A DNA stretch of 64,000 nt. Origin: Kaistella yonginensis. GTDB lineage: Bacteria; Bacteroidota; Bacteroidia; Flavobacteriales; Weeksellaceae. Both the position numbers and the translations under genes were made by a program. Shown here piece after piece: positions 50,313 to 59,231 of the stretch; positions within the stretch are counted from its first letter, which is position 1; each line of letters starts with the position of its first letter. The stretch covers positions 257,053 through 321,052 of the forward strand of contig NZ_JAUFQB010000017.1 of assembly GCF_030409525.1 (NCBI RefSeq), in the 5' to 3' direction. The notes beneath the pieces are model-generated. The model saw only the letters and a list, made by a program, of their open reading frames with translations. It was not told where the DNA came from and did no database searches.

Positions 50313-50846
50313 TTAATAGGTTAAAATTTGGTGAACTTTAGCATTGAATTTTTTCAGCCGCTCTTCTCCTCGCAGATCCTTTAGACCAATTAAAAAACTA
50401 AATTGAGAGACCACTCCGCCTTGTTTTTGAACAAGATGTGCGGCAGCTTCTGTTGTACCTCCAGTAGCCAATAAATCATCATGGATTAATATTCTTTGTC
50501 CGGGTTGTAATTGTCCAGTCCGCATTTCAATTTCTGCTGAACCGTACTCTAAATCATATTTTTGACCGATGAAAGGTGGGGGAAGTTTCCCTTTTTTTCG
50601 TATCAAAATAAAAGGCACATCCAAGGCTACGGCAATTGCGATACCGAATAGATAGCCGCGACTTTCAATACCGCAGACGGCATCTATTTTGCCACGACTG
50701 AAATCTGCCAAATCCGCAATGACCTCTTCATAGAGTTTCGGATTGAGAAATATCGGCGTAATATCTTTAAATTGAATTCCGGGTTTAGGAAAATCTGGAA
50801 TGTTCTGAATGGTATTTTCTAAATCTTGAATAAGTTGATGATTCAT
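50313..50846 (-). CDS. apt: Adenine phosphoribosyltransferase
   Basis: Salvages adenine with PRPP to AMP. The 177-residue protein has the family blocks IPDFPKPGIQFKDITPI near the N-terminus, GIESRGYLFG, and the PRPP-binding loop ILIHDDLLATGGTTEAA (the two acidic residues and the TGGT core). It lies two bases after the stop of the NTF2-like lipoprotein gene, so they are probably co-transcribed. The assignment is firm. Confidence 0.96.
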   Translation of the reverse strand: MNHQLIQDLENTIQNIPDFPKPGIQFKDITPIFLNPKLYEEVIADLADFSRGKIDAVCGIESRGYLFGIAIAVALDVPFILIRKKGKLPPPFIGQKYDLEYGSAEIEMRTGQLQPGQRILIHDDLLATGGTTEAAAHLVQKQGGVVSQFSFLIGLKDLRGEERLKKFNAKVHQILTY

Positions 50847-50848
50847 TT

Positions 50849-52027
50849 TTAATTGATTTTATAGCTTGAAATTTTCCAGTCACCATTAACATTCTTTAAC
50901 CCGAATGTTACTTGTACAGCAGTTACTCTGCCCTCTTTATCGGTAATATCATAAGTAGCGTTGACACTGGCGGTATTTGCAGAAGCAGTGTTGGTCGTAA
51001 TATTCTTAACATTAATGCTTTTCACCCCACCAAAGCCAGAGGTAGGATTAGAAAACGTTTCGTAGGAACCCCAATTTGGATTATCTGCAACATCGTAGGC
51101 ACTTCGCAGGTTTTGGCTCGATAAATTATTTAAAAATTTAGAGACGCTTGCTTTTGGATCACTACTCGGAGTTGGCAATTTTGTATCTGCCTCTGTACCA
51201 GTAGGATCTGTAGTTCCATCTGTGTTTTGTAAATCTGTATTTGTTGGATCAGTAACTGGATCAGCACTGGACATGAGCAGCGCTTTTGGGTTCACTGCTA
51301 CACCAATCTTAGACATTTTATAGGTTTTCTTTGTTGTTTTTACCGAAACGGTAATATCAATTTTTTGATCGACAATTTTCTGGGATGGAAGTGAGGAAAA
51401 TCTAATATTGAAACCTTTAAAGTTATTATTTAGCATCAGGTTTTTAGCAGTAATGATACGGTTACCACCACTGTAAACCTCTAGAATTGTTTCTAAAGCT
51501 GCGCCATCAAAAACAATGGCCTCTCCCTTTGCATCCACTAATTTTGGCACTACTTGTAGAGATTGCGTGCCCAATATTTCATCATTTCCAATACTTGCGA
51601 TATTTAGATTTAAGGCGCCCGCTTTGATATCATTTGCATCAAACTCTTTGGCTTTATCGTTTTCAAATATATTCATTTCCCCTAAAGAAGGTGGGCCTGT
51701 ACTTGACCAATCCACTTCATTTTTCTGCGCAACCTGATCTGCTAAGGCAAAGATTTCTGGAACTTTTTTTCCGTCTATTAAGGTTCCCAACGCTTTTAAT
51801 TCGTTGGTTTCACCATCTGCCTCGACCCCAAAAGTTTTCAAAATGTACAGCGCTTCATTAAATTTAACTTGCTGAAGTGTATTTAAACTAGACGCCATGT
51901 CATTGATACTAGACTGCAAAGATTTCGTAGTAGTAGCATCTGCAGCATCTTTTTTACAGCTTATAAAAAAAAGCAATAAGGCAAAAAGAAAAAATCTACT
52001 TCGTGTAAAAAAAGTAGTTTTAGCCAT
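50849..52027 (-). CDS. Lipoprotein with C-terminal NTF2-like (DUF4878-type) domain, function unknown
   Basis: From the inner ATG the protein has 392 residues with a lipoprotein signal (LLLFFISC then KKD). A helical region (about 35-75) and a mid-domain of beta strands follow. A low-complexity linker rich in Asp, Thr, Asn and Pro (about 255-290) leads to a C-terminal NTF2/DUF4878-like fold: VSKFLNNLSSQNLRSAYDV and KNVNGDWKISSYKIN. The linker implies two independent domains at the cell envelope. A role cannot be assigned. It precedes apt in the same direction by two bases and follows the terminator of the act operon. Confidence 0.75.
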   Translation of the reverse strand: MAKTTFFTRSRFFLFALLLFFISCKKDAADATTTKSLQSSINDMASSLNTLQQVKFNEALYILKTFGVEADGETNELKALGTLIDGKKVPEIFALADQVAQKNEVDWSSTGPPSLGEMNIFENDKAKEFDANDIKAGALNLNIASIGNDEILGTQSLQVVPKLVDAKGEAIVFDGAALETILEVYSGGNRIITAKNLMLNNNFKGFNIRFSSLPSQKIVDQKIDITVSVKTTKKTYKMSKIGVAVNPKALLMSSADPVTDPTNTDLQNTDGTTDPTGTEADTKLPTPSSDPKASVSKFLNNLSSQNLRSAYDVADNPNWGSYETFSNPTSGFGGVKSINVKNITTNTASANTASVNATYDITDKEGRVTAVQVTFGLKNVNGDWKISSYKIN

Positions 52028-52083
52028 TAGGTTTTCGGAACTAATCTTAATCATATCATGTTTTGGTTTCTAACAAATTTATA

Positions 52084-52109
52084 AAAAAATCCCGACAAAG
52101 GCCGGGATT
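52084..52109 (-). terminator. Terminator of the act operon
   Basis: AATCCCG pairs with CGGGATT around CAAAGGC-like loop sequence. On the minus strand a run of seven T follows, 25 bases beyond the actF stop codon. Confidence 0.85.
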
Positions 52110-52134
52110 ATGTTTTTGAATACAGTTTTATTAA

Positions 52135-53466
52135 TTAAAAAGGATATTCGTAAATTTTAGACTCGTGTAGGAAAGGATTTCCTTCAGGAAGTAATTTCAG
52201 TTTAGATAAGGTTGTCATTACCACAAAGATAAATAAACCTAATCCGAACAATACTGCACCTGCATTGGTTAACAATCCTGTAATATTTTGCCAGTAAGGA
52301 CCTACCGATCCAGGCATTACCATATTATAATATACCAACCAATGTCCTGCAATAATGATAACTGCCATTGTGGACATCACCGTGTAATTTCTTTTGATGC
52401 TTGAACTTACCATAACACTTAACGGAATTGCAAAGTTCAAAAGTAAGATTGACCAGAATGCCCATCCGTAGTATTCAAATCGACCGTAGAAATAGTTTAC
52501 TTCTTCCGGGATGTTTGCATACCAATAAAGCATAAACTGTGCGAACCAGGTGTAGGTCCATAACATGGTGGATGCAAAAAGGAAAACTCCTAAATCGTGC
52601 AAGTGATTATCATTAAACTCAGGTAAAAAGCCTGCTTTCTTTAAATAAACACTGATGACCATAATTACCGCAATTGAGGTTGCTAAGGCACTTACCATCG
52701 CATACCAAATGTACATGGTTGAATACCAGTGTGGATCAATAGACATTAACCAATCCCATGCCCAAGCTGCTGAAGCAAATCCGAAGAATGCGATATAACC
52801 AACATTCCAACTGTAATATTTGGCGTATACAGCTCTGCTTTTGGTCTCATCAATTTTCTTAGAAAGTGATTTCAATTTCCAAGCAAAGAAGGATGCTCCA
52901 ATTACATAAAGTAAGGTTCTAAATATATAGAAAGGAATATTTAAGAATGTTTTCTTTTCGTAAAGAATAGGGTCAAAATGGGCATTATTAGGATCTGTCA
53001 ATTCTGGATCCATCCAATGGAATATATGACCTAAATGGCTAACATTCATCAACATAATAATAATAATGATTGCACCAGCCCAAGGGATAAATGATGCAAC
53101 TGCTTCCATTACTCTCAAAATGATAATTGACCATCCAGAGTGTGAAACGGTTTGAATTGCATAGAAGAATAAGGCACAACAACTTAATGCAAAAAGAAAG
53201 ACCGACACGGTATGGATTGCCGCTAACGGTTGATTTTTAAACTGCATTGTTGCATGCTTTAAATGAGCAGCATTATCTTGTGGCCCCACTATTTCGCTAG
53301 AATTTGAGGGTGCATGATTTCCGCCGGCATGAGCTGCCTCCATCATATGTTCAATCTGGGCCTCGTCAACTCCATGATTCATAAAGTAACCAGCTCCAAA
53401 CAGAACCAATCCCAGAACGATGAATACGACTGAATATAATCTTAATTTAGGTGAAAAACTATACAT
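52135..53466 (-). CDS. actF: Alternative complex III subunit ActF (quinol-binding membrane subunit)
   Basis: The 443-residue polytopic protein has about ten membrane helices and is the second NrfD-like quinol-binding subunit of alternative complex III. FSPKLRLYSVVFIVLG begins the protein, and WSVGW-like WNVGYIAFFGFASAAWAWDWLMSIDPHWYST is the characteristic ActF region. It is the last gene of actABCDEF and lies 15 bases after actE. In several relatives cytochrome oxidase genes follow actF; here a terminator does. Assignment rests on order and family pattern. Confidence 0.93.
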   Translation of the reverse strand: MYSFSPKLRLYSVVFIVLGLVLFGAGYFMNHGVDEAQIEHMMEAAHAGGNHAPSNSSEIVGPQDNAAHLKHATMQFKNQPLAAIHTVSVFLFALSCCALFFYAIQTVSHSGWSIIILRVMEAVASFIPWAGAIIIIIMLMNVSHLGHIFHWMDPELTDPNNAHFDPILYEKKTFLNIPFYIFRTLLYVIGASFFAWKLKSLSKKIDETKSRAVYAKYYSWNVGYIAFFGFASAAWAWDWLMSIDPHWYSTMYIWYAMVSALATSIAVIMVISVYLKKAGFLPEFNDNHLHDLGVFLFASTMLWTYTWFAQFMLYWYANIPEEVNYFYGRFEYYGWAFWSILLLNFAIPLSVMVSSSIKRNYTVMSTMAVIIIAGHWLVYYNMVMPGSVGPYWQNITGLLTNAGAVLFGLGLFIFVVMTTLSKLKLLPEGNPFLHESKIYEYPF

Positions 53467-53481
53467 TTTTTTTACTCTTTT

Positions 53482-54183
53482 TTATTTTTTAGGACTCGTA
53501 CTAGATGCTTCCGGTTCTGTTACCGATGGAGCATTCGCGGCAACCACAGCTGGTGCAGCTGAAAGTCCACCTTTAAACTCATTCATAATATACAGTGAAA
53601 CTCTCCATCGATCACCCGGTTTTAATTGTCCGGCATAAGATCCCATTGAGTTTCTTCCGTGGGTTAATACATAATGTACTGATCCAATAGTCAATTGCCG
53701 GTCTGCAAATTTGGGAACACCTGAGTACGCTCCGCTTTCTACAATTGAACCTTGACCGTCACCTCCTGTTCCGTGGCAAGCAGCACACGTTTGATCGTAT
53801 AACAGTTTTCCTCTTACGACATCTTTTTCTTGGTTCGCAGGATCTAGTGGAGAAGCGCTAATTAATTTCGACGCATCATATCCTTCATTATATTCCAAGG
53901 GTACCATAGCTTTGTTCGCTGCAGGATCTGCAAGCCCTTCTGGATTTTGTGAAACGGTACCGTCAACTGGACCTAATCCAGTAGCTCCGTCCAGCTTTAC
54001 AAAAGCAGGAATTTCATTATCATGTTTTGAATAAGCATCTTCTGCCTTCATCAAAGGATCGTAAGCGACAGGAAAGTACATATCTGGAAAATAAACCAAT
54101 GGTGGATTTCCTTTACTGCAAGAACTTAAAGTAATTGCGGCACATCCTAAGATCGCTGTAATTTTTAATATATTCTTTGTCAT
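53482..54183 (-). CDS. actE: Alternative complex III subunit ActE (monohaem cytochrome c lipoprotein)
   Basis: A lipoprotein (signal with ITLSSC) of about 233 residues with one haem c site, CAACH, inside a class I cytochrome c domain (DVVRGKLLYDQTCAACHGTGGDG). The axial methionine is probably in GRNSMGSYAGQL. It carries electrons from the complex towards soluble cytochrome c or an oxidase. A possible earlier ATG at 54192 overlaps actD; either start preserves the signal. The C-terminus is Ala/Pro/Ser-rich and probably flexible. Confidence 0.93.
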   Translation of the reverse strand: MTKNILKITAILGCAAITLSSCSKGNPPLVYFPDMYFPVAYDPLMKAEDAYSKHDNEIPAFVKLDGATGLGPVDGTVSQNPEGLADPAANKAMVPLEYNEGYDASKLISASPLDPANQEKDVVRGKLLYDQTCAACHGTGGDGQGSIVESGAYSGVPKFADRQLTIGSVHYVLTHGRNSMGSYAGQLKPGDRWRVSLYIMNEFKGGLSAAPAVVAANAPSVTEPEASSTSPKK

Positions 54184-54184
54184 T

Positions 54185-54706
54185 TTAAGCATCTTTTACA
54201 GTTATTTCTTCCACTCCGGTATCAATCAGAATTTGCTTCACTGCATCAACATTGTCGGTAACAAACTCCATCATAAATTTATCATCCGTTGTTCTCGGAT
54301 CTGGATTCTGGGGAGGACAACCAGGATACATTTTATTTCGCACCAAGAATGTTAGTGACATCATGTGCGCGGCGCAGAAAACCATTAATTCAAACATTGG
54401 AACTACAAATGCCGGCATATTGGTCCCCCAGCTAAATGCAGGTTTACCTCCGATATTCATCGGCCAATCGTGGTTCATTGTGTACCATGTCACCAAAGAA
54501 CCCACCAACAATCCATATACTGCATAGATAAAAGCTGCATCAGAGAGTCTTGTCTTCTTTAATCCTAAAGCTTTATCAAGCCCATGCACTGGAAAGGGTG
54601 TGTAGACTTCGGCAATCGAGATTCCTTTATCAGTAAACGCTTTAACGCCATCTAATAATTCATCATCATCGGCATAAATACCGTATATTCTTTTAGTGGT
54701 GCTCAT
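54185..54706 (-). CDS. actD: Alternative complex III subunit ActD (DUF3341 protein)
   Basis: The 173-residue protein begins KRIYGIYADDDELLDGVKAF and has two membrane helices (about 58-80 and 92-115). PNIGGKPAF-like MNIGGKPAFSWG and PVMFELM-like VPMFELMVF mark the DUF3341 family, the ActD subunit that links the membrane parts of the complex. The start was placed at ATG 54706 because the domain begins there; it overlaps the actC 3' end by 14 bases. Confidence 0.92.
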   Translation of the reverse strand: MSTTKRIYGIYADDDELLDGVKAFTDKGISIAEVYTPFPVHGLDKALGLKKTRLSDAAFIYAVYGLLVGSLVTWYTMNHDWPMNIGGKPAFSWGTNMPAFVVPMFELMVFCAAHMMSLTFLVRNKMYPGCPPQNPDPRTTDDKFMMEFVTDNVDAVKQILIDTGVEEITVKDA

Positions 54707-56093
54707 CTTCTTCTTCTTTTGCTTTATAAGTTTCACCTGATATTTTCAAGATAGTCTTCAATTCCGCTTGTGCAATGATTGGGAATGTTCTTGCATATAA
54801 TAAGAATAAGACTCCAAAGAAACCAATTGTTCCTAAATATACTCCAACATCAATAACGGAAGGCTTAAACATCGTCCAAGAACTTGGTAAGTAATCTCTG
54901 GCGATATTAATTACGATAATATCAAATCTTTCGAACCACATTCCAATATTAATAATTAGAGCAATAATAAACGTTGCCATAATATTGGTTCGTACTTTCT
55001 TGAACCAGAATAAGGCAGGAACAACCAAGTTACAAATAATCAAGGCCCAGAATGCCCACCAGTAAGGACCGGTTGCTGCACCTGGCGAAAGGTATGTAAA
55101 GTCTTCATATCTTGAACCAGAATACCATGCGATAAAATATTCAGTTGCATAGGCTACCGTTACCATACCACCTGTTACAATAATTACAATGTTCATAATT
55201 TCGATATGATACATGGTAATATAATCTTCTAAATGGGCTACTTTTCTCGCAACCAATAATAGAGTTTGTACCATTGCAAATCCGGAGAAAATTGCTCCTG
55301 CAACGAAGTATGGCGGATAAATAGTTGAGTGCCATCCTTTAATTACCGAGGTCGCAAAGTCAAAAGATACCGTGGTGTGTACTGAGAATACCAATGGTGT
55401 TGCTAAACCTGCCAATACCAATGACATCTCTTCAAATCGTTGCCAGTGTTTTGCTTTACCACCCCAGCCAAATGAAAGGAAGGTGTAAATTCTTTTAGTC
55501 CAAGGTGTTTTTGCACGGTCTCTGATCATGGCAAAATCCGGAATCAATCCCATAAACCAGAATACACTGGAGACTGAGAAATAGGTGGATATTGCAAATA
55601 CATCCCAGAGAAGTGGTGAGTTAAAGTTGGTCCAAAGAGAACCAAATTGGTTTGGTAAAGGGAATACCCAATATCCTACCCATACTCTACCCATGTGAAT
55701 TACAGGGAAGATCGCTGCTTGAACTACCGCGAAAATGGTCATCGCCTCGGCCGAACGGTTTACAGACATTCTCCATCTTTGTCTAAATAATAAAAGTACT
55801 GCGGAGATCAATGTACCAGCGTGACCGATACCTACCCACCAAACAAAGTTGGTAATATCCCAGCCCCAGTTATTGGTCCTGTTAAGTCCCCAAGCACCGA
55901 TCCCGGTACCAATGGTGTATGCAATACAGCCAAATCCATAAATGAATAGCGCCAATGCAATCCAGAAAGAAACCCACCAGAGTTTTCCTGCTCTTTCTTC
56001 TATAGGTCTAGCGATATCTTCTGTTATATCGTGATAAGTCTTGTGACCAATAATTAAAGGTTCCCTTATCGGAGCTTCGTAGTGTCCTGACAT
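54693..56093 (-). CDS. actC: Alternative complex III subunit ActC (NrfD-like quinol-binding subunit)
   Basis: The 466-residue membrane protein has about ten helices and the NrfD/PsrC fold. Typical text includes WWVGIGHAGTLISAVLLLFRQRWR (quinol-side helix) and HTTVSFDFATS with LIMNIVII-like HIEIMNIVIIVTGGM. It oxidises menaquinol and passes electrons to the iron-sulfur part of ActB. The cytosolic tail ends in a Glu/His-rich stretch (EEEDEHH). The gene lies 18 bases after actB. Confidence 0.95.
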   Translation of the reverse strand: MSGHYEAPIREPLIIGHKTYHDITEDIARPIEERAGKLWWVSFWIALALFIYGFGCIAYTIGTGIGAWGLNRTNNWGWDITNFVWWVGIGHAGTLISAVLLLFRQRWRMSVNRSAEAMTIFAVVQAAIFPVIHMGRVWVGYWVFPLPNQFGSLWTNFNSPLLWDVFAISTYFSVSSVFWFMGLIPDFAMIRDRAKTPWTKRIYTFLSFGWGGKAKHWQRFEEMSLVLAGLATPLVFSVHTTVSFDFATSVIKGWHSTIYPPYFVAGAIFSGFAMVQTLLLVARKVAHLEDYITMYHIEIMNIVIIVTGGMVTVAYATEYFIAWYSGSRYEDFTYLSPGAATGPYWWAFWALIICNLVVPALFWFKKVRTNIMATFIIALIINIGMWFERFDIIVINIARDYLPSSWTMFKPSVIDVGVYLGTIGFFGVLFLLYARTFPIIAQAELKTILKISGETYKAKEEEDEHH

Positions 56094-56111
56094 TTTTTAC
56101 CTATTTATTAT

Positions 56112-59100
56112 TTAAACATTATTTTCTTTTCTATTTCTCACTTTGGTATGGTAGAAGACATTTGGTTTGGTCCCAATTTCTTCAAGCAAAGTATATCTTC
56201 TGTTGGTGCCGAAAAGCGCTCTTATATCAGAACTCTTATCATTCATATCACCAAATTTCATCGCTCCCGTAGCACAAGCATCCACACAAGCGGTAGAGAA
56301 TTCACCGTCTCTTACGACTCTTCCTTCTTTTTTAGCTTCGAGGATTACGTTCTGGGTCATTTGAATACACATTGAACATTTTTCCATCACCCCTCTTGTT
56401 CTCACAACAACATCTGGATTTAGAACCATTCTACCTAAATCATTATTTTGATTAAAGTCGAATTTATCATTCAAATTATATGTAAACCAATTAAAACGAC
56501 GAACTTTATACGGACAGTTGTTCGCACAATATCTTGTACCAATACATCTGTTGTAAGCCATTTGATTCTGGCCTTGCTTACCGTGAGAAGTTGCTGCCAC
56601 CGGACAAACCGTTTCACAAGGAGCGTGGTTACAGTGCTGACACATCACCGGTTGGAAAATCACATCTGGATTGGTCGCTGGGTGGTTTAATATTCCACTT
56701 TCTTTATCCATGAAGTGACCATACATTCCTGGCACATTCAGATCTGCTGCAACGGCTTCTTCCTGAGAAAGTTTGCCATCTTTGTTCAAATCTACCTCAG
56801 CAGGAATATCGGTTGTATAATAACGGTCGATTCTTAACCAGAACATATCCCTGGACATTCTAACCTCTTCTTTACCAACAACGGGTACGTTATTTTCTGC
56901 TTGACAAGCGATTATACATGCGCCACAACCTGTACAAGAATTTAAATCAACTGATAAATTGAAGTGAGGCCCATCAGTATCATCAAAAGCATCCCAAAGG
57001 TCAATTTTACCAGCTGCGGTAGCTTCGCCACCAATGGTATGGTATTCCAATGGTTTATTCCAGCCTAGTTTTTCGTCATCGAATTTTACATTTAAGAAGG
57101 TATCTAAAGAAACTTCTCTGGCAATTTCGTAACGACCCATGAGCGTATTTTGAAGTTGCATTCCTGCAAATTCATGTTCTTCTCCTGTTTTTTCAATTTT
57201 TACATTTGAAAGATTCAAGTTGGATCCATCAAATAAAGGATAAGCATTAACACCCGTTTCAGCAACTTTTCCGGAATTCTTTTTACCGTATCCTAAAGCA
57301 AGTCCCACAGCTCCATCAGCCTGACCTGGTTGAATATATACCGGAACATCTTTAATGGTAACACCATTCACCGTGAGGTTTACTACAGAACCATCCAATT
57401 GCATTCTCCCATTAAGATCGTTTTCGATTCCTAATTTGGCCGCATCTTTTGGTGACATTGTTAGGTAATTGTCCCAAGTCATTCTAGTAATAGGATCTGG
57501 CAATTCTTGCAACCAAGGATTGTTTGCTTGTGTTCCGTCTCCTATTGCGGTTTTGGTATATAAAACCAATTCTAAATCTGAAGATTTAAATGCTGATAAC
57601 TGAGCAATTGCTTTTGCCGCATCTCCACCAGCATAGGCAAGGTTTCCAGCGTTTCCACCATCTACAACACCGCTATACAGTGCTTTATTGAAAGTCGTAC
57701 CTCCGATAAGTGTGGTCGCATTGGCTTTTAAATAATCGTAATAATTGTTCGCTGGATTATCTTTTCCATTCATCCAAACCAGTAAAGATTCTTCAATCTG
57801 TCTTGATTTAAAAATTTTCTGAATAGTTGGTTGCATTAAAGTGTAAACACCAGTCTGTGGTGCCATATCTCCCCAACTTTCTAACCAGTTTGCCACTGGG
57901 ATTACAGCTTTCGCTGCTTTGTACATTTCATTTTTCTTCTCGGCAATGGCAACTACATAAGGAACTTTTTCAAGAGATTTCTTGAAAGCTTCTCCTTTGT
58001 TGCTAGAATAAATTGGGTTTACATTATTGGCGATGAGTACACCAACTTGGCCCGAATTCATCCAGCCTAAGAATTCCTGATATTTTGCAGCATCAAACTC
58101 TTTTAAAAAATTCGCTTTGCCAGTGAAAGCATTTGAGGCTAATTTTTGATTAATTAAATTGGCTAAAACATGAGCAGCTTTGGAACCATCAGCAAAAACA
58201 ACCGCATTGCTGCCTTTTGCTTGAAGTTCTTTTACGATCTCACCCGCTTCTTTGCTTACGCTTCCACCATTCAGTCCGTTATAAACCTCAACCAAAACTT
58301 TATTTACGGCACTTGGTTTTAAAGGAACTCTTGTATCTGCATTTGCTCCAGTTAAAGACATATTCGATTCAATTTGAATGTGTCTTAACATATCTGGACC
58401 CGGTTTTCTAGCAGCAGCATAAGAAGTTTCTAAAGAACCTCCATTAAACTCGCCTAAGAAATCTGCTTGGAAAGAAACGACCAGTTGTGTTTTTGATAAA
58501 TCGTAAACTGGCAAAGCTCTTTGCCCGAAAACTTCTTGTGCTGCATCTAAAGCGGCAGTGTGAGGAAGTGCATCATAAGTAACCAATTCCGCCGTTGGAA
58601 ATTTGGTTTTGAATTCACCAAATAATTTTTTAAATGTTGGTGATGGAAATGAATGAGAAAGCACCACTATTTTTTTTCCTCCACCTTGTGCTTCAGATAA
58701 ACCTTTTAGAACAAAACTATCCACTTTATCAAAAGTTTCATCTTTTCCGTCTAATTTTGGTTGTTTTACTTTTTCGTTATCATATAATGAAAGAACGGCA
58801 GCTTGTGCTCTGGCACTTGTATTTCCTAAATGTTTGGCAAGAGGGTTTGGTTCAATTTTAATTGGTCGACCTTCTCTGGTTTTAACTAAAACACTGGCGA
58901 AATCAAAGCCGTCAAAATAAGTTGAGGCATAATAATTAGGAACGCCAGGGATAATTTCGTGCGGTTTTACCACGTACGGAATGGTTTTAATCACGGGCGC
59001 TTCGCAAGCGGCAAGCGTAACTGCGGCTGTTGAAAAGCCTAATAATTTCAAGAAATCTCTTCTAGAAGAGCCAGATTCGCTTGATTGATTTCCGCTTAAC

Positions 59101-59210
59101 TTTTCACCCACCGGAATTTCAGTCTGAAATTCTTTTTGAGCCAACTTACTGTTTAAGCTTGGATCTTTCAGTTCTTGAATACTTCTGAATTGTATTTTAT
59201 TTGAAGCCAT
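56112..59210 (-). CDS. actB: Alternative complex III subunit ActB (molybdopterin-fold and Fe-S fusion)
   Basis: A 1032-residue fusion. A twin-arginine-like motif SRRDFLK (49-55) is followed by a hydrophobic segment and a lipobox LAAC (Cys69), so it is a Tat-exported lipoprotein, as shown for flavobacterial relatives. The N-terminal two-thirds have a molybdopterin-oxidoreductase fold that carries no cofactor in characterised complexes. The C-terminal third is ferredoxin-like with four cysteine clusters: CTGCGACIIAC, CQHCNHAPCETVC, CIGTRYCANNC and CSMCIQM. An EF-hand-like loop DLNKDGKLSQEE lies between the first two. It relays electrons from ActC to the haems of ActA. Confidence 0.95.
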   Translation of the reverse strand: MASNKIQFRSIQELKDPSLNSKLAQKEFQTEIPVGEKLSGNQSSESGSSRRDFLKLLGFSTAAVTLAACEAPVIKTIPYVVKPHEIIPGVPNYYASTYFDGFDFASVLVKTREGRPIKIEPNPLAKHLGNTSARAQAAVLSLYDNEKVKQPKLDGKDETFDKVDSFVLKGLSEAQGGGKKIVVLSHSFPSPTFKKLFGEFKTKFPTAELVTYDALPHTAALDAAQEVFGQRALPVYDLSKTQLVVSFQADFLGEFNGGSLETSYAAARKPGPDMLRHIQIESNMSLTGANADTRVPLKPSAVNKVLVEVYNGLNGGSVSKEAGEIVKELQAKGSNAVVFADGSKAAHVLANLINQKLASNAFTGKANFLKEFDAAKYQEFLGWMNSGQVGVLIANNVNPIYSSNKGEAFKKSLEKVPYVVAIAEKKNEMYKAAKAVIPVANWLESWGDMAPQTGVYTLMQPTIQKIFKSRQIEESLLVWMNGKDNPANNYYDYLKANATTLIGGTTFNKALYSGVVDGGNAGNLAYAGGDAAKAIAQLSAFKSSDLELVLYTKTAIGDGTQANNPWLQELPDPITRMTWDNYLTMSPKDAAKLGIENDLNGRMQLDGSVVNLTVNGVTIKDVPVYIQPGQADGAVGLALGYGKKNSGKVAETGVNAYPLFDGSNLNLSNVKIEKTGEEHEFAGMQLQNTLMGRYEIAREVSLDTFLNVKFDDEKLGWNKPLEYHTIGGEATAAGKIDLWDAFDDTDGPHFNLSVDLNSCTGCGACIIACQAENNVPVVGKEEVRMSRDMFWLRIDRYYTTDIPAEVDLNKDGKLSQEEAVAADLNVPGMYGHFMDKESGILNHPATNPDVIFQPVMCQHCNHAPCETVCPVAATSHGKQGQNQMAYNRCIGTRYCANNCPYKVRRFNWFTYNLNDKFDFNQNNDLGRMVLNPDVVVRTRGVMEKCSMCIQMTQNVILEAKKEGRVVRDGEFSTACVDACATGAMKFGDMNDKSSDIRALFGTNRRYTLLEEIGTKPNVFYHTKVRNRKENNV

Positions 59211-59231
59211 TGATACTTCTAATTTTTGTTA

